A DNA stretch of 64,000 nucleotides from Undaria pinnatifida (GCA_012845835.1 JABAKD010000013.1:13446348-13510347); one strand, 5' to 3'. Shown: positions 1 to 33,600, counted from the first letter of the stretch. The notes: generated from the sequence alone by a model not told the origin. Made by a program: numbers and translations.

Positions 1-1541
1 CATGTTCACCATCGAGAGCGTCTAAAAGGGTTGGCTGCAGCACACTAGGCGACGGGCAAGCAGTGCCTTCACGGCATGTGCCATTGGTAGAGTTGACGCT
101 TTTTTTGGTCAAAAAATATTTTTTGAGTGACCGTATGATATGGTACTACTAGAGTAATCAATCCATGAACTAGCTTGCCTATGTTATTCGGCAAAACAAA
201 AATGCCGCTTAAATTTGTGTTACGCGATGCCATTCGGTGTGGAGCGGTGGCGGATTCGTCAGTGTTTACTGACGAACGTGACACGTGCGAGAGTGCAGAC
301 CGTTAGACACGTGCTTCGGCAGGGGCAGGGGCAGCGCTGTTTTAGCCAAAATGTTTTTTTCAAATACCGACGGTATGATACTAATCAACCGCAGAAGTAA
401 CTACCCAAAATTATGCGGTATGTATCACCCAGCTGCTCGCTAACATGATAAACATCAACCCTAAACTTATCGAACTCACGGCTGACTTATTTAGAATAAG
501 AACGCAAAATTATTTTCGTGGAGTTCGGACTTATTCGTCCTATACCCACGTAGGCGATGGGGTTGTGTTTAAGGTTGCATTTTTTTTCCCAAAAATGCAG
601 CGTTTCCGGGAGATGTAGAGCGCTCCTAACGCAAAAACCCTCAGAATTTTCAGGTACCACCCCTGTACCAAAAGCACGCCTCCTCATAGGATTTCTAAAA
701 AAAATAAAGAAGCTGTCATTTGGGAGTCGAGCCAGCCCACACCACACACTTCCTTGGTGCGGTACGGTGGCAGTCCATGTGAGCAGATGAACAGCCACCA
801 CGGACGGGAAAAAAAAGAAAGAAAAAAGATGGCCGTGTCGCTGAGGTCGCAGTAATACCGTTCGTTCATCCCTCACGGGAGTTCATCGTCATTGGTCGGA
901 CGTTTCGAATACCCAGTGACGTTAGTGACTGAGATCTATCTGCATAAAGGAGCTTTTCTAGCTCACTAAATCCCCTGTTTTTGTTCGATGTTTCCGGGTC
1001 AATTACTGGGGGGGGGGGGGGGATTCACACCTCGTCCCTGAGTTTATTACATTATCCAAGAATGTGAATCGTCAATTTTTGGACGTTTTGTAAGATGAAT
1101 GGAAACCTTCAAAGAGCGACGAAGCGCTTACTCGTACCCTACCCCGGCCCCACGCGAGTGCAGTTTTCACCTCAGCTTTCTGAGTCACTGCTATCCATCA
1201 TCCCGCTCAAAACCCTGACCATTGTGCCATCGTCATATTTTTTTGGTTATCCCAAAACCTGCAGGATGAGCTGTCGACATCGATCGCCCACAATAAACAT
1301 CATCCAGAAAGAAGGACATAAAAAAAACGAAAAGGAAACCCCCCAAAAAAGAAACGTATGCACGAGTTTCTAACCGCCTCCTGCATCTACTTTCGGGTTT
1401 GGCATCGTCCCAGGAAGTGGAAGAGAACAGAGGGGAAACGAGAAAAAAAACACCATCATGCACGAGGAATAACCCTTTCCTGCACCTACGTCCGGTTTTG
1501 CAGCATTATCGTGTTGTTACGATGTTCCAGTCGTTGCGTAC
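1..1541. other. No recognised exon; probable intron or 3' region of gene A
   Basis: There are only short ORFs with poly-Lys/Phe stretches. A 13-bp G run is at 1010-1022. Two roughly 60-bp stretches starting at about 1354 and 1457 (atgcacgag...tcctgca) form a decayed tandem duplication of about 100 bp. Gene A should continue here or further left, but nothing could be supported. Confidence 0.4.
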
Positions 1542-20376
<18,835 letters not shown>

Positions 20377-21324
20377 TTTCCAGGGACGGACGCGATGGAC
20401 ATAGTCCAACCTTCGAAGGATCGCTTGCCTTCCTAAGCGCACGAAGCGTGTCGAACCCGTGAATCTGAGTCCCTTTTGTCGCTGAGGGTGTCCAAAGGAT
20501 ATGCATACCATATGGATATCATACCAAAAAATACAACCTGCTGCAGATGGCAGGGGATATCGTACGGATTTGTGTCATGCCGGCATAAGATACCAAGTGC
20601 CTGGCACGAGGCACAATTCCACGATCCTGCCATCTATTATTACACGATCCTACGCTATCACAAAGGATTCGGGTGCGGCCTAACTAATTAATTGCGCCGC
20701 AAAATTGCAATTGTCCCGAAGAGCAACATGAAACGGCAATAATGGCGGGGCGATATCGTACTCGCACATCGTATCATACACACGGAGAACGAAGGCTACG
20801 TAGCTTCTCGTTTGTGTAATGAAACAACCTCATTGTGGCAGTGCTGCCGAGTAAAGCCAGGATACAAGAGCATACACAGCGTACTAACAAAAACCCGAGG
20901 AAGGAAGAAGAGCGCTTGGTATTTGCTGGTGGGTGGCGCGGGCTTCTGTTGAAGATGGCTGACTGACCGACGGTTAATCCTCCTTGTTTTTTTTTTTCGC
21001 CGACAAAATATTTGTCAGTCCACCAGCAAATCCAGCAACAGGGGAAGACTGGAGTCTATGCTCTACGCCCCAGGAGCTAGAAAACGAGGAAACGGGAACC
21101 CGCCCATTCATCATCAGGCACGACTAGGGGAAACCTTATCGTCCAAGCAGGAGACGTATCCTAGGAGGACAACATCTCTTATCTCCCGAGTATATTTTCG
21201 CTCGCCGCGAACTCCGTCTCGCGAGACTTGGCACTGACTTCAAGAGGGCTATCGAGATCAGCTTATTGTAGCGTTCGGCTCAATAGTGAGTGAGAGATCT
21301 GTTGCATTCATAGCCCTTACGAGT
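20377..21324. promoter_or_regulatory. Divergent intergenic region between genes A and B
   Basis: About 0.95 kb separates the inferred start codons of gene A (minus) and gene B (plus), so both promoters and 5' UTRs should lie here. No TATA or other element stands out. The region is free of the dispersed repeats that fill the introns, in keeping with selection on it. Confidence 0.5.
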
Positions 21325-21616
21325 ATGAACTCCAACGAATCTCGCGAAAGTGAAGGCAGAGCTAGCAACAGCGGCGGCGGCGGCGGCGGCGGTTCTGAGG
21401 AGCCAGCAATGCGGAGCCCAGGTCATCGCGGATCAGCTTCGGCAGGAGCAGGGGCCGGGGGTGGGGGTGGAGGGAGACGAGCAGCGGGGGGGGTGTATGG
21501 CCGCGAGGAAGTGTCAGCACTGAGGGGGATTTTCAAGCTTTACGATGCCGAGGAAACTGGGACGATAGGGATCAAGGAGTTGGAGGGCATCCTGCAGAAA
21601 GTCGGCTATAATCCAG
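21325..21616 (+). CDS. Gene B exon 1
   Basis: ATG at 21325 (MNSNESRESEG). The exon includes a GGC repeat giving poly-Gly and the canonical EF-hand. Donor AATCCAG|GTGAGA, phase 1. The frame is open upstream to 21286 but has no earlier ATG there. Confidence 0.85.
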
Positions 21617-24600
21617 GTGAGAGCTGTTTTTATCGTGGAAAAAAAGGTACCTCAGAGTGGCACAACATTGGCCGTGGAAACGCATCGTCAACCAAACTGA
21701 GGGTTTATTTTGCGCATCACCGTCAACCAAAACATCTTCACGCATCTTGGTAGTGGGTATAGGGTTACATCCGAGTCGTAGAAGAAGCATGACGACAGCC
21801 GCCGACGTAAAGTCACTTACTTCTCTTAATACTATTAATAATAATAACTCCGACCACAAATTGAAAGCTCTACCACCCATCTCCCCTTCGGACTGCGAGC
21901 ATATTATAGGGGTCAAACCACTTGGAATTAGTATGGGGTCATGTTTGCAGGTCGTGATTCACACCAAACGCTGTAGTCTACTCTCGAGGGCATCCTGCAG
22001 AAAGTAGGCCTACAGCAGTATGTTCCAGGTGGTTACATCCCCACCGGAGATCTCCTGGTGGTGTTTTTTTCTTCCTGTTGTCGGTGGTGCAACCTTCAGT
22101 TGGTTGACTAGACGTCGGCAGCTGTCGTTAACTTTTTCGCATAGACTAATAATCCTCGTGCGGCGAGCTGTTTATTTTTTAGTATGCGCACGCAAGACCG
22201 ACCGGTTCTGGGTGCTATGATAGCAGGCAGGAGGCGGACTGGTTCGGTGATGCGAGCGGCTTCGAGATTTTGTCGTGGTTTTTCACGACGTTTTTCTTGT
22301 TAACCGTTGTCGAGAACAACCCAGCATGACCCAGTGTTGTTCAGGACGGAAGTTTTGTACCCCCGTACGTACGAATATACCTGGTGCGACGGCAACACCG
22401 GACGCCTGTCGATATCATGAAACAAAGTGCAGAGGGGTAGAAATCCAGGGCAATATTATCACGAAAATGCGTAAGAATCTTGGGATCCTTTATACTAAGG
22501 TTAGTGTAGAACGCACCTCTCCCAAGTGAGAATTTTAACCTGAGGATTGGATACTTCTGCTATTTATTTAGACTAGGTGTGTTGTACAAGAGTGTGTGCC
22601 TGATACGCGGTACGTACGTGCCGTGATAATAAAATACGTCGTTCATATGGACTCGCACGCACTCCTGTGCCAGTGCTCGTATTGGTACCGAATACCGAGA
22701 TGGGAACGTGCGTGTATACGGAGTGTGCGAATCGTTATGAAGCTTAGTTTGGGCAAGCAATCGGTTAACCTTTTGGAAGTGGTCAAACGGACTAATACCC
22801 CACGATATCGACCCTAAGTCCGTCGAACTCACAGCTGACGTCCTTGAAATATTTTTTATAAAATACCGCACAATAACTTAAGCAAATGGCGTCGTCGGCA
22901 GGACCATAGGTTTTTGGGTCGTGGGCTCGAATCCCACCATCCACAATAACAGTTTTTTACAAATTTCCCCATGTCGAACTTGAAAAATACTCTCCCCGGC
23001 CGGTATACCCAGGAAATGAAACCGCTTGGATACTGACAGGTCCGCCCGTGCATCCGGCCGACCTGCTATCCCGCCGTTTCAGGGGGGGAGATATTTATAA
23101 GGCTCACGAGTAGTTTGGGTAAGCTATTGGTTGACCTTTTGCGCGTGCTCAAACGGACTAATACCCCACTGATTCCTTAGCAGAATACCAATCGTCAGGT
23201 TGTCATGCACCATAGGTATACAGAATACAGGACATCTAACGTAATCAAGTAGTGGTAGTGAACAGGGTGGCAAGAAGGTCGAGCTGGCATTTACAGGAGA
23301 ATAAGAAACCCCTGGAGCTGTTACACTGAATTTAGTGTATGACGCACCTTCTCCCGAAACAAGAAACCCAGCCTTGGCAATTGTTTCTGCCTTTTATGGC
23401 GTCCCCCACCTGCGCTGCTGCTCTAATGGTGATGTGCCCTCGGTTGGTATTGAGAACACTACTGCCGTACAGTAAGCCCTTCTTGTCCTGAAGGTTGTAC
23501 GGTTCCCTTTCCTCACCAGCTCGACCTAACTAGACGGTTCGTCATGGTCGCAGTCAGGCGCCATCTCAAAATGACTTGGAGAGGCTTCGCCAACTAGGAG
23601 TCGACGCTTGGACCGGATTCCCTTTCTCTTTCAATAATTGAGACATTACTGTTCAATTTTCCATCTGACAATGTGAACTCGCGAGTGTCAATCACAAAAC
23701 AATGACGAAGGGACGGGAAAAAAGCATATCCCTGCTTTCTTTATATGCCCCCAAAGAACCTCCAGCCGAACGTGTGGGCAGATTAGCTCCATGCGTACCA
23801 GGTAGACCAAGAGAGGAGAGAGGGAAGGGGAAGAGAGGAAGAAAAGGGGAGGAGGAGAACAGGTTGGAGTGCTTAGATGGACAAAAAAAAAGACTACTAC
23901 GACAAAAAACGTACGATCAATGCTCGACAACCGAATGCACTCGTTAACCCCCCCCTGTTATTCCACGTGCTCGCTTTTGCTGGCTGTGTGCAGATGACGT
24001 GGTGCGAGTTTTGGACACCGCGGCAGAACTGAAGGCCGGCACGGATGGTCGAGTGTCTTTTGACGAGTTCCTTGGCCTATTGGAGCAGGCGGGTCCAGCC
24101 GGGCCGCTGGAGGGACCGGACCCAAAGGTGCAGCATAAGGAGGAAATTACGCCGCATGGGGAAACGGCAGCGGCGTAATATGCGGTTTAATTGGACAAGA
24201 AGATTTTGGGGTTGTTTTTTCAAGAGATCTGGTACGATAAGATTTCATCCCGTGTAGCGGATGCCGTGTTCACGCAGTCTTTTACCCAACACGTCTTTTA
24301 GACGTCCAGCACTTCCACCGTGTGCTACACGGTAGGTGCCTACGGTGTGTGTATCTCTAGCAAATGCGCAATAATCACACGGCCCAGTGTGTTCGTTTGG
24401 GCGTTTTCCCGTTTTTGATCTACTGGAGCAGGCGCGACCAGCAGGGCCCCTACCCTAGAACGACCGGACCCGAAGGTTCTGCCTAATAATGCCGCAGCGT
24501 GATGATACATGGTGTGACGCATCCTGCGACTGGGGTAGCGTCTAGCTTGTTTCCTTCCCTTCTTACTTAAACGGCCTCTACACGTCACCCGAACAGCGAC

Positions 24601-27600
24601 TCAGAGATAATTCAAAGGGCAATCCGATGAAAAATCCCAAGGTCGAAGTTCGCAATAATGTCGTAAAAGTCAAAAGGGTACATATGTGTTATGCAGCGTG
24701 AAGCCACCGGCTGAAGCGAATCCACTGCGTCGTGATGAAATTTGGCGTTGCTCGTCCGCGGTGAACGACGGTGTCTGCGCACTTGTTTGCTGGGCTTGCG
24801 GTTTTGTGCTAGAACTGTGCGAGGCACCTGAAGCGTACAATGTGCCGTGCTGTTTTTCGTGACAGAGTTTCACACCCAAACCGCCTACTGCATATTTGGC
24901 GTCTTGCAAAAAGGAAGCCGTCCAACGTGCGTCTGTGGGACCTCCTGGAGACCCACGAAAACCGTTATTGATCTGATCACCTATACCGCGAATACCTTCA
25001 TACCTCCGGCGGTTTCTCTTTTTTGTTCCAATATTCAACCTGACGCGTTGTTTTCACAGGTTGACACCCCCGACTTCTCCCTCCCTCCCTTTTTCAGTCC
25101 ATACCTCAAAACCGCCCCACAAAAAAAAAAAACGAAACAGAAAATAAGCGTCCAAATGATGGAGGCGTGTTCACTAGGAATAGGAACGGTGCTCCGCCTC
25201 GAAAGGGGGGCATGTCCATTGGCCAAAAAGGTAAGGCAGGTAACAAATGAGCACCTTCCCGCCTGTTCTTCCGCTTCACGTGGACAACCCCAACCCCCAC
25301 CCCTTACCCCGCCTTCCGCAACCTTAACCCCTCCAGGTAATGGAGTTCTTGCGCATTTTAGAGGAGTACAGGGTGAAGTGTGAGGAGGGAGGCGATTATC
25401 TGGAGGCGGGAAGGGCTCAGAGGCAGCTGGACGTGCTCCGTCGGCAGGAGACCAGGAGGCAGCAGAAGGCGGTGCGGGCGAGACAGCTGTGCGAGAGGCA
25501 GGATGTTCAGGTGCGTGCTAGCGTGACACGACAGGGGCAGCTCATATGTTGGCCGAGATGCTCCTGACCGACCGGTTTTCCTGAGCTGAGGAAGGAAAAC
25601 TTCATACCTGGAATGAATGCAATATCATCTGGGAACGCCATTAGTGTGTTTACGATGTTATTGTCCGGGAACTGTCTAGGCCATGGTATTGGTGGGTTGC
25701 TGTATTTGTTGGGCTACCCTTCACTACTTTTTCTAATATGACGTATTTAAAGCAGACGCGTTCTACGAAAGAGGTGCTAAGATATATAATGTTTTGGCTG
25801 AAATATTTTCCGAGTGACGGGGGGCACATTAACCCCTCCCTAACCCCTCCTTAACCGAAACCTCTTTTTTATATATGCATAGGCCATGGGGGTGTTCATC
25901 ACAAAAACACTTTCAGTTTTCTCGAAAAATATTTGTTGGATGGGGTGTGTAGAGCTCCTCAAGCCAAGAAAACTTGCAGGGAAAAAAGGTTTTCCACCTA
26001 TACCGCGACATGTCTCCGTGTAGAGATCGTCAAGTGAGGGGCGTCAGAAGTTGAAGATAGACATCCCCTGCTGTAGCGTTTGCCCATTGATTGGTCTCGC
26101 TCCTGTCTAGTGGTCTGCCTCGCCTTGAGGTGCTAAGTGGTGGTGATGCTCGCAAAAAAAAACCAACACAGTTTTAATAAAAGTGGAAAATAATCAATTG
26201 GTGCTGTGTAGTACGATAGCCTGGGACCCGTTCTACGCCATGGTATCGTGTGCTGCCAGCGAAGTTTTCTTAACTCTGCTATACTCGCGCCATCTTGAAA
26301 AGGAGGCGGATCGCCGCCACTCAAACAGTCTGATAACTTCATTCCCTTCAACAGACTAAAGTCCGTTGAAGTCGTCGGCAGCCCCAAATTCATACGTCTC
26401 TCATGCCGAAACAAACACGAGAAACGAGGAAATTCCGGGGTCTACACGCCGCAATGAGACAAAAAATTCTATAATATCTCCTCGGCGGTGTAGGCTTGTT
26501 GCTACCTGGCCCGTAGTGTGAACTTCATTTGACGGTAAACCCTCGAATCACGTTTTTTTTATTAAGAGTCTCTCGTTTACTTTCGAGCTTCTGCACACGC
26601 CGTGGTCACAAGTGTCGCCCCTTCTCTCCCCCCGGTATGTGCCTTCATTTTTGTCACGCAGAGGATTCAGCATTATCCCCACTTTTTATCGATTTTTTCT
26701 ATCTCACGCTCTCGCGCTCTCCGCGAGTCATTTTTTGCACAAGAAAAGTCGTTGAGCACTCGGCGGGCCTCGAACTAGCTAAACCGACCTCAGTAGTTTC
26801 GTAGTTTACCACTAGACCACCGGGGGCGCCGGTTATTGTACTACACCGAACTTGCTGGTATATCCAAGTTCCAATTCGCACGCTACAGCTTTCGCAGAGC
26901 ACTACCTCGCGTGGCGCGACCCTTCACTACACATTTGGCCTCAACTATCACTTCAGTATTAGTTGCAATTTGAGCGCCACGCGTTTTCGCTCAGCAGCGA
27001 CCTTGAGCGGCACATTCCCTAGCAAGACGTCTGACCATGAGCTATCCTGCTATCGCCCAACCCAGTACGGGTGGTCGACAACACGCAGTGTCAAACCCCG
27101 ATCTCGTGCATATCACGGGCTGCTGTTACGGAGAACCATAGTAATCAGAGCCTACCATATACACAAGAATCTATGTAGTCCCCTGTTTTTACCGGTGATA
27201 GGTGGTCCTGTTTACCATGTTCCCCCGCAACAACACCTAATTGCATGGTACAGTTTTCGCGTAGCCCAAACGACCTCGCTTGGCGCAGCCCGTAGTATGA
27301 CGTCTGATCCTGCGTTTGTCTCAAAACGGGCAGCCGACAGCATGTAGCTTCCGGACGAATTGTGATTGGGCGCTATAGTTTTCGCGGGGCACGACTTTGC
27401 GTGGCGAAATCCTAAGCAAGAATGCTGGCCATAACCATAATTAGTGTCACTACGGTTGGTGTTAAACTGCTGTCCGACCCGTCAGTGTGCAAGGTGAGCT
27501 TCAACATCGATAGCTCATGAAACGTTCCCAGAGATAAGTCAACCAAGACAAACAACAATAGGAAACCTTCGCACGCAGTCTAACTCCCTCACTGCACCAT

Positions 27601-30600
27601 CCCAGCGCAGGTAGTCCACAGCATGCGGTTGATGCATGCTACAATAGAGGTGTACCTTTTTTTGGCGAAAGTGTTTCGTGAATGACGGGGCTCCTTAGCC
27701 TGGGCAACACCGTCGGAATTTCGTCCGTTTTTTTCTTGCATGATTCTCGCTGTGTGCCTAGGCCATGGGATTTTTCAACATCCGGTAGCAGTTTTATTTT
27801 GTTTTGTCAAAATCAGTTTTTGGCAGAGGTCTTAACCTCCGAAAGTGAGGGGTAGTATTAGAAAAAAAGTGGCGCACCTCTATCTTAGCCCGGGTCGGTT
27901 ACAGTACAGTACAGAACCTTAACGGCGCGTGAGGCAAACACCTACGAGGAGTAGACTACGACCGCCTGGCGCAATCAGTCTCTAATATGGCGTCTGACCC
28001 CAAACTATCATGTCGGTTGCATGGTACGAGGGGGAATGTGGTAATCAGAATCAACGATATGCAAAAAAACATCTTTACTCCCGCTATTTTACAATTTACC
28101 ACTACCGATATTAGGATTGGGTACTATGCTCCCCCGAAGCAGCACCAATCACTACAGTACGCGACAGCACGACAGCGCGTAAAAAATGGCAACTAAGAGT
28201 TTCGGGCTCGTGTTAGGCGAAAATAAGGATGTTGCCTTTCATACTGGAAACAGTGGAGGGCACACCCTGCCTCACAAGAGAATTCCCGCCTGGCCAGAAA
28301 TAAGATGTTCTTAAATGGTGCCGCATACTGTAGACCACTCGGTCACTCGACTGTATGCTACCATACGATATACCTGGTAAATACTAGCATGTCGCCGAAC
28401 CCAGCACAGGTGGCCCATAACATGCAGTTTCAGGACTTCAACGGCGCGTGGAGCAAGTATCTGCAGGAGTACGACCGCATGGCGCAGATGTACGTGCAGC
28501 AAATGACGGAGAGACATGCAATCGGTCTCATGGAACACCAGAGGAAGCTTCAGCAGGAACTAAGGGACAAGCCACCTAAATGGTCAAAGGTGATATCACA
28601 GGGTCGGCGGAATTATTTTCCGGGATGCATAGAAACGCGGCACTCCCTCCCCCGAGTAGAACAGCACCCACGTTATACCAAAAAAAAAACACAAACACAC
28701 TGCAGCTGTGAGATCGACGATTTTTGCAGTACGAATTACTTGGGGTTAGAGAAGGATATATATATATATATATATATTTTTATCAGTAGTAACAGGATTA
28801 AGCGGTGCCGCCAACTGTGTCGCGTAAGGGGCAGATCAGATCCGACTTCATTATCTGTGTCACTCAGGGCTTATAGATGCCTGGTTCATACGATCTGCTT
28901 GGCCTACAGATCATGTTGCCGGGTGGGAGCCGTACGAGCTGCATGATCTCGCACATACGTCTCGGGTTGTATCTAGGCTGCATGAATCCTACAAAGAAAA
29001 CCAGATCGACAGATCTAGGATCTACGATGCATGCTACGATAGAGGTGTTTTCTGAATGAAACGACGGGGCTCCTTCACCCAAAATCGCCGGAAAAAACAA
29101 AAATAAAAATAGTAGGCCATTTTTTTTGCACGACTCTCGTTGTTTGCCTACAGCAGGCCATGGGACCGGTCAGCAGTTTTATTTTTTTTCTCCGAGAATC
29201 AGTTTTCGGGAGAGGTCTTAAGCTCCCAAATTGAGGAGTAGTATCAAGAAAAACACGTGGTGCACCTCTATCGTAGCATGCGTCGATTCGTGATCTAGAT
29301 TATGGTTTCACCGGTGCGTTAAAAAGATTTTTCCAGGATGCACAGATAACGACGGCGGTTCAGCAAGCCATCCTGCGTACCAGGCATCATACAACAGTCC
29401 GGGACACCTCACAACAAACGGGAAAGCTGACCAAGGCTGGGCGTCCCATTTTCCAAATGGGCGCATTCTACACGTAACTCCGGTTTACAACGACCCCCCC
29501 GAATTTTATGATTTTCCCGTAAATCCCAGCGTGGCTTTCTTATTGATCTTTTTGTTATACAATAGCATCATTGGTGTTCTGCAGCGTGAGGCGCCTTGGT
29601 TGTTTTCGCACACGTACACGGGAAGGCTGAGTCTCGCATCGAAACGTTGGGGCGGAATGCCTCCGCTTGATGTTTTGCCTTGAACTAGTCGGGCACACGG
29701 TGCGATCCTAGAAGAGGCGCCGCGTCTTACCCAGCCCTTTTTGAGCTGCTCCCACGTTTGTCCGGTAAAATTTACTCAGATTTAGAGTAGGACATTCTTT
29801 TTTTAGTAGTAAAAGGGTTAAGCGCTGCCTCCAACTGTTTCAAACGTCGGACAGATCATTCATATTGATATATATATATTATCTGATCCGTGTCTTTCGG
29901 GGAAGAGGGGTCCCTGGTCCATATTATTTGCATGAGCTAGATCGATCGTGTTTGCTGGGGGGGGCAAGATAATCTGCATGATCTAGCGCGTGTTTCCACG
30001 GTTAGGTGTACTACACAGGTCCTGCAGATCATATCGTAGAAACCCAGGTATATAGTAGGATATACGGTAGTAGATGATCTAGATCGTGATCTGTTGGAAG
30101 CGTGAACTGTTTTTGCCCCGCTTGCTGCGCTTTGGTTCGCTTGCAGGAATTACTGGAGTGGAGACGCCGGCAACATATCTTGGCACGCCAGAAAAACTAC
30201 GCCGAGGCGCAAAAGGCGAGCGTGGTCGAGAAGAGTACTGGTATTGTCTAACCTTTTTAGAACTGCAACTGACGTTTTCGGGAACAGACGACTTGGAATT
30301 TGTGTGGGATGTTTTGGCCGTCGCGACGTTTACAATGCGCAGCGTGGGTGCCCCTGTCGTTCCCATATTCGCCGGAATATTTTGAACATCGCGTGGCAAG
30401 AATTCTTACCTTGAGGCCTCTTGAATCAAAGCCCCCTCGCTAGCTCCATATACTGGCTGGATATTCAGTTGGTTGGTTGTTTGGTTGTTTGGTTGTTTTT
30501 TTGTTTGGTTAGTTAGTTGGTTGGTTGGTTGGTTGGTTGGTTGGTTGATTGTTTGGTTGATTGTTAGTTTGTTTGGTAGGTTGACCATTAATTATTAGCA

Positions 30601-33600
30601 AAAGGGTTCGTGCGGTCACCACGGTATTCAAGGCTGTTTCTTCATGGAACGTCGGAGAAATACTAGCTCACCCTGATTCGTGCAAAATTCATGTAGCGCC
30701 ACCCAGTTTTTTTTTTTTATAATGTGCACTCGCCCACACCATTAGTTTTTGGGTTCGTCTTTGTGTCCCCATGGGAGGTCTGGTGGGGCCCTTTGCGCGC
30801 TTACCTATGGAAGCTTTTCTTGTTACAGACTACATCAGGGTTTGAAGGAAAGTCAGATAACACTGCATAAAGACTTAGCTCACCTCTGTGGGGACACGCT
30901 ACGAGAAATTTGACTAGTTTCGCAGTAGTGAAAGAGTTACGGTGAAGCTGATCGGGCAATTGAGATCTGTTCCAACTTGCGAGCCAGTCGGTTGATCTGT
31001 TTTGTGCTCCAGTGCTCCTTAGATCTTGCCGAAAAAGCGCAAGGGCGACTTGTTGCTGACATTCGTTTTCTCGACCAGTCTCAACTCTCAGACTCGTTTC
31101 GCTTGCCTGCCGCATTAACCAGCATACAACTTCTCGCTCTTGCTTACTTCTGATATTCAGTTGTTAGCCTCATTTCTCATACCAGGCATATGATAAGAGC
31201 ATCAGTCTGGTTCATCAGACGCTTTATCAGCCTCGTTTCTGAGGTTCCTTGATCAGTGGGTGCCAGTTCTCAGACTCACTTCTGGGATTTCTATACCGGG
31301 TATCAGTCTCATTTGTGTGCAGATTTTGCTCAAGAGTCTTGGACTCAACGGATTGCACTTTCGTTGTTCATTGTGGAGGGAGGGGGAGTGAGCGGAGGGG
31401 GAGGGCATGGCCAACTTAGGGGGAGAAGAACTACAGAGAAAGTCGATCAGACACAAAAATAGATCCTCCCCAAGCTGAAACGTCTTTGTCTGTAACGCGT
31501 ATACGGTTATGTGTCGTTCAGAGGGCAGAGAGCATTAGCCTACGAGATTAGAGGGCATCGGTCCACTGCACTACAGGTAAAAGGTCTATCTGCTTCGAAG
31601 TATCGCATTTTCCGAAAGTAAGCCTTTGAGCAAGCCCCCCCCCCCCCCCCGTGGAACGGCGAGATGGACTTCGGCCGGGTATACCGACGGGCGTGTCCAA
31701 CCCACGTGCAAGCTGCGCCTTCATCACTCGATCAATTAAAACACTCCAGCAAATAATGTGACGACGGATTCGTGATCTTCACTCCAAAATGACCACGACG
31801 ACGTAAAATGTTTGCTCAATCTGGCGTTTTTCTGCAACCAGGGGGTTTGTCAGCTCATCCCCGCTTTCGTGCGTTCGGCTGACTTTTCCCTTGGAGATAG
31901 TGGACCCGTTAGCCCCCGGCACTGAATACGACCTTGAAGAGAAAAATCAAAAGCGTCAAGCTCATACCCCGCCAAGGCTGCGATACATTTTCCCATTTCT
32001 ATACCGACCATGATATATCACCACCCGCCCCACCGCTACCAAAACGGAGTGCCTCGCCTTGCCTTGCCTTGCCTTGCCTTACTATGGATGGCGTCTAACG
32101 CGAGTAGTCTCTGGTACTCGCATCGTGGCATCAAAGGCAGATAGCAGCTTAGCCACTCGTATGGCATCAGAATAGTAGTGAGTACACGTGTACGTAGTAG
32201 GTTGTGCTAAGTAAGCGTTAATAAGACGAGCTCGCAGCGTCGCTTACCTGGACCAGAAACCTAGCTTTTTTTAGTGTCGTCTTTTGGGATGGGCCAGGTC
32301 TTGCCGAGGTGAAATAAACTTTTCGTGAGGAAGACTTGTTGCTGTTGCTTTTTTTTCCCCTCCGTCATTGTAGGGTAGATGCCGCTCCGATAGAAATCGG
32401 ATGCCCTTTAGTAAAGCACTTGTATCTCTCCTTCGACTCTTTGCCAGCCATTTTCCAAGATCCCTTCCCCACATATTTTCATGTACCCTCAGGGTTGGTT
32501 TATACCTTTGAACTTGGCGCAATATCGTGATCTGAGTGGTCACAGAGATCTGGGTGGTCACAGTAATGACCTCGGAAACGCGTTTTTTGCAGACGCCTTT
32601 CCGCTTTAGGGACGATCCACCCGTCCCTCCGACGATGCTTGTCGCTGCCTGATTGATCAGGTCGCTACCTTCCTTTCCGAGGCGCCCAAAGATTACCATT
32701 TCGAGGGTAGCGACTTTGTAGATATATGCACTTGTTCGTGATGTTGTAGAATGCTCAAGAATTCGGAGTCGTACAGGCTACGACATCACCTTGCGTGTTT
32801 GATATATCCTTGAGCGAGTTGGCCGCTGACTCCCTTCGACACGCGTCTATATCATAACGAAGCTAGAAGCGCGCACGCTCGTATTCAACGGGGTGCCAAC
32901 GGAAGTGTCGTTTCCGTCTACTGTCGGTCCGATGTCGGAACAGTTTTAAAGGACGGACCCGCGAAGGAGAAACACCACAAAAATATATATTGATAGCGCA
33001 GCGCAGCATCGGCATTTTTCAAAGTCAGAAAAATGAAGCCGATTATCGTACTCGCACGCACTTGACTCGCCGTGCCCTCTGAAGGAATTGCTATTGGTTA
33101 CTGTAGGTCGGTTTCATTCGAATGACCGGACCCTCCGAACGTAGTTCTGTAGCTGCTGGTTACCACATCAACAGTCAAGCAGCAGCACCAACACAAGCAG
33201 TAGTAGTTGAACGGCAGTTTCTACCCCCTTATCGCGACCTCGTTTGCGGACCAACAACAGCACGAAAAAAATATCGAACTCACAGCTGACGTCCTTAGAA
33301 TATTTTTATAAAATATCTACTCCAGCGTCGAGCATCTCCGTAAGATCCACCCTAACGAGGTCAGTTCGGGTCGCTGCGCTTTTTGGCGGTGCGGGACTTC
33401 GAAACTAGGCACCAGGCACGCGGAAACAGGGCCGACGAAGGACGGGGCACTCGACCCGCGAAAACAGAGGGCGAGAACGCGAGTTTCGGCCCCAAGATCG
33501 GGGTGCAACGGATCCTGGTCTGAGGCCGAAATGAAATACCATCATTCGAGATTTCCAGTTCACTCTCGGCCAGCACGAAGGGGCTTAAAAGCGTTTCTCT

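Larger units (their letters stand above)
21617..23993. other. Gene B intron 1
   Basis: It holds the exon-1 echo (21985-22028) and an S2 element (22735-23180). No other exon was recognised. Confidence 0.6.
25511..28409. other. Gene B intron 3 with MITEs, SINE and exon-4 echoes
   Basis: It holds a family C MITE (about 25754-26014), an S1 SINE on the minus strand, degenerate local repeats with ttttcgcg..gcac.acctcgcgtggcgc (26870-27420), and decayed exon-4 copies at 27061 and 27601 onward. Confidence 0.6.
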
